7,421 bases of DNA from JBNJEA01 sp051745395 (lineage in GTDB: Bacteria; Desulfobacterota; Desulfobacteria; Desulfobacterales; Desulfosalsimonadaceae): the NCBI GenBank assembly GCA_051745395.1, contig JBNJEA010000146.1, positions 1-7,421 of the forward strand, in the 5' to 3' direction. Shown one piece after another: positions 6,467-7,421 of this stretch. Each line of letters opens with the position of its first letter. The stretch's first letter is position 1. The notes under the pieces are model-generated. The model had not been told where the DNA came from and did no database searches. It saw only the letters and a list, made by a program, of their open reading frames with translations. Made by a program: the position numbers and the translations under genes.

Positions 6467-6489
6467 TATTTTAAAACTCTTTTAAAATA
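6467..6489. repeat. perfect AT-only inverted repeat over promoter region
   Basis: TATTTTAAAA (6467-6476) and TTTTAAAATA (6480-6489) are perfect complements separated by CTC. The right arm contains the TATTTT -10 candidate of the upstream promoter, and the left arm lies just upstream of the extended -10 promoter. It may be a protein-binding site (operator) or an AT-rich upstream element; sequence alone does not decide. Confidence 0.55.
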
Positions 6490-6512
6490 ATATTAATTCC
6501 ATAGAGTGTCAA
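6484..6512 (-). promoter_or_regulatory. second sigma-70-type promoter, TTGACA-17-TATTTT
   Basis: On the minus strand a perfect -35 TTGACA (6512-6507) is followed after exactly 17 bp by TATTTT (6489-6484), a four-of-six match to the -10 consensus. Initiation would fall near 6477, upstream of the extended -10 promoter, so the two would act in tandem on tRNA-Leu and the genes beyond. The -35 box lies only about 27 bp from the amidase ATG on the other strand. Confidence 0.5.
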
Positions 6513-6538
6513 GCAAAATTGGGGACCGATTGGATCTG

Positions 6539-7270
6539 ATGACAAATCAAAACACGGGTTGTAAACGACGCGGGCTGTTGCTGGGTGCGATTGTCTGCTG
6601 CGTATTGGGTTTCACCCTTACCACGGCAGTGCAGGTGGGTCAAGCCGCCGGCGGCTCCCAAAAGCCGGTGGTGGTGATCGATCCGGGGCACGGCGGACCG
6701 GACCGGGGTGTTTCCGGACCGGCCGGGGGTGCGGAAAAAACCGTTGTCTTTGCCATAGCGCAGGCAGTCAAAAAAAAGCTGGCATCGGCCTGTCGGGTCC
6801 GCCTGACCCGGACCGGCGATTACCGGGTGGGCGTAAACGAGCGGGCCTCGATTGCCAATCACCGGCAGGGGGATTTATTTGTCAGCCTGCACACCGGGGG
6901 CAGCCATCGCCGGGCCATCAACAACTGGACCATCTATTGCCGGGATCGCAACCAAAACAGCGGGCCCCATCTGGCCCACGACGCCGGGCCCCGCAGGTGG
7001 CATCAGTTGCAAAACCCCCATGCCCGGGATTCGGCCGCCTTTGCCGAAACCGTCAAACAACACCTGCAGTCCGGCCTTGATACAGAGGAGATCGAAACCA
7101 CACCGGCGCCCCTTCTGGTGCTTTCCGGTGTGGACATGCCGGCGGTGATGATTGAAACCGGCGACCTCACCCATCCGGCCCAGGCCAGGGCCCTGTCCGG
7201 TGACGCCTATCGCTCTGATGTGGCCGATGCCATTGCCGGAGCTGTTGTCGCATTTCTGGAGAAAAAATAA
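6539..7270 (+). CDS. exported N-acetylmuramoyl-L-alanine amidase, Amidase_3 family
   Basis: These enzymes cut the amide bond between N-acetylmuramic acid and L-alanine in peptidoglycan, acting in the periplasm during cell division or wall turnover. From the ATG at 6539 the protein has 243 residues. A signal peptide comes first, with basic KRRG (9-12), hydrophobic LLLGAIVCCVLGFTLTTAV and small residues near 35-39. The RRGLL could act as a twin-arginine signal, as in E. coli AmiA and AmiC. The domain follows from about 43 and keeps the four key positions: His51 (DPGHGG), Glu66 (AEKT), His118 (SLHTG) and Glu206 (VMIETG). The usual small residues after the third motif are replaced by GGSHRR, so this is a divergent member. 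A GTG at 6506 would add 11 residues but has no ribosome binding site and lengthens the signal n-region; the ATG itself has only a weak GGA nearby. The gene diverges from tRNA-Leu and tig and is followed by tRNA-Pro. Confidence 0.85.
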   Translation: MTNQNTGCKRRGLLLGAIVCCVLGFTLTTAVQVGQAAGGSQKPVVVIDPGHGGPDRGVSGPAGGAEKTVVFAIAQAVKKKLASACRVRLTRTGDYRVGVNERASIANHRQGDLFVSLHTGGSHRRAINNWTIYCRDRNQNSGPHLAHDAGPRRWHQLQNPHARDSAAFAETVKQHLQSGLDTEEIETTPAPLLVLSGVDMPAVMIETGDLTHPAQARALSGDAYRSDVADAIAGAVVAFLEKK

Positions 7271-7341
7271 TGTCTGTTTTTAAGGCCTTGAAACCGGATC
7301 AAAAGGATGGTAGAAGGGCACAAAACAATGACCGGGAATAA
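7270..7341 (+). CDS. possible 23-codon ORF after the amidase (doubtful)
   Basis: An ATG overlaps the amidase stop codon (TAATG) and opens 23 codons, ending in TAA 2 nt before tRNA-Pro. The peptide begins MSVFKALKPDQ and is hydrophilic and basic, with no recognised motif. The 1-nt overlap would allow translational coupling. However, the ORF also covers a promoter-like sequence for tRNA-Pro, and an ORF of this length often arises by chance. I do not recognise it and consider it more likely non-coding. Confidence 0.15.
   Translation: MSVFKALKPDQKDGRRAQNNDRE
7288..7316 (+). promoter_or_regulatory. candidate promoter of tRNA-Pro, TTGAAA-17-TAGAAG
   Basis: TTGAAA (7288-7293, five of six to consensus) is followed after 17 bp by TAGAAG (7311-7316, four of six). 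Initiation would fall near 7323, about 20 nt before the tRNA 5' end, a plausible distance for a tRNA gene. The -10 match is modest, and read-through from the amidase is the alternative. Confidence 0.4.
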
Positions 7342-7343
7342 AT

Positions 7344-7420
7344 CGGGGCGTAGCGCAGTCTGGCAGCGCGCCTGCTTTGGGAGCAGGAAGCCGTAGGTTC
7401 AAATCCTACCGCCCCGACCA
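7344..7420 (+). tRNA. tRNA-Pro(UGG)
   Basis: This is a complete 77-nt cloverleaf. Acceptor CGGGGCG pairs perfectly with CGCCCCG. The D arm is GCGC/GCGC. The anticodon stem CCTGC/GCAGG closes TTTGGGA, with UGG at 7378-7380, and the T arm GTAGG/CCTAC encloses TTCAAAT. The discriminator A and CCA are encoded at 7417-7420. It decodes CCA and, by wobble, other CCN proline codons. It is on the same strand as the amidase and transcribed away from the protease cluster. Confidence 0.97.
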
Positions 7421-7421
7421 G

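Noticed and set aside
6509..6862. Minus-strand open frame opposite the amidase
   Set aside because: It covers the amidase signal peptide and catalytic motifs in antisense, with no recognisable domain.
7344..7421. tRNA-Pro as an integration site for a mobile element
   Set aside because: No integrase and no direct repeat of the tRNA 3' end is seen in the window; the sequence stops one base after CCA.

Overview
The window looks like a bacterial housekeeping locus, most likely from a Desulfobacterota (former Deltaproteobacteria) chromosome of moderately high GC. This placement is inferred from the gene order tRNA-Leu / tig / clpP / clpX / lon / tRNA-Val / tRNA-Asp and from the character of the proteins. 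No marker here fixes the genus.

Almost everything from 1 to 6334 is on the minus strand, read right to left: tRNA-Leu(UAG), trigger factor (tig), ClpP, ClpX, Lon, tRNA-Val(UAC), and at the left edge an irregular tRNA-Asp-like sequence that is cut by the window. tig, clpP and clpX are tightly packed (27 nt between tig and clpP, 1 nt between clpP and clpX, with the clpX ribosome binding site inside the last clpP codons). lon follows after a 166-bp gap that holds two stem-loops. Together these genes form a protein-quality-control cluster: trigger factor binds nascent chains at the ribosome, ClpXP degrades tagged or regulatory substrates, and Lon degrades misfolded proteins.

The 204-bp gap between tRNA-Leu and the amidase start (6335-6538) is the regulatory centre. 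It holds a TGnTATAAT extended -10 promoter, a TTGACA-17-TATTTT promoter and a perfect AT-only inverted repeat, plus a hairpin followed by eight Ts, all best read on the minus strand. The hairpin could attenuate transcription into tRNA-Leu and the protease genes.

On the plus strand, 6539-7270 encodes an exported N-acetylmuramoyl-L-alanine amidase (Amidase_3 fold) with all four expected zinc/catalytic residues. A candidate promoter, a doubtful 23-codon ORF and tRNA-Pro(UGG) follow.

I found no mobile element, CRISPR array, defence system or clearly new biological system. The points most worth a second look are the irregular tRNA-Asp, the leader hairpin with T-tract ahead of tRNA-Leu, the AT palindrome over a promoter, and the hairpins between clpX and lon.
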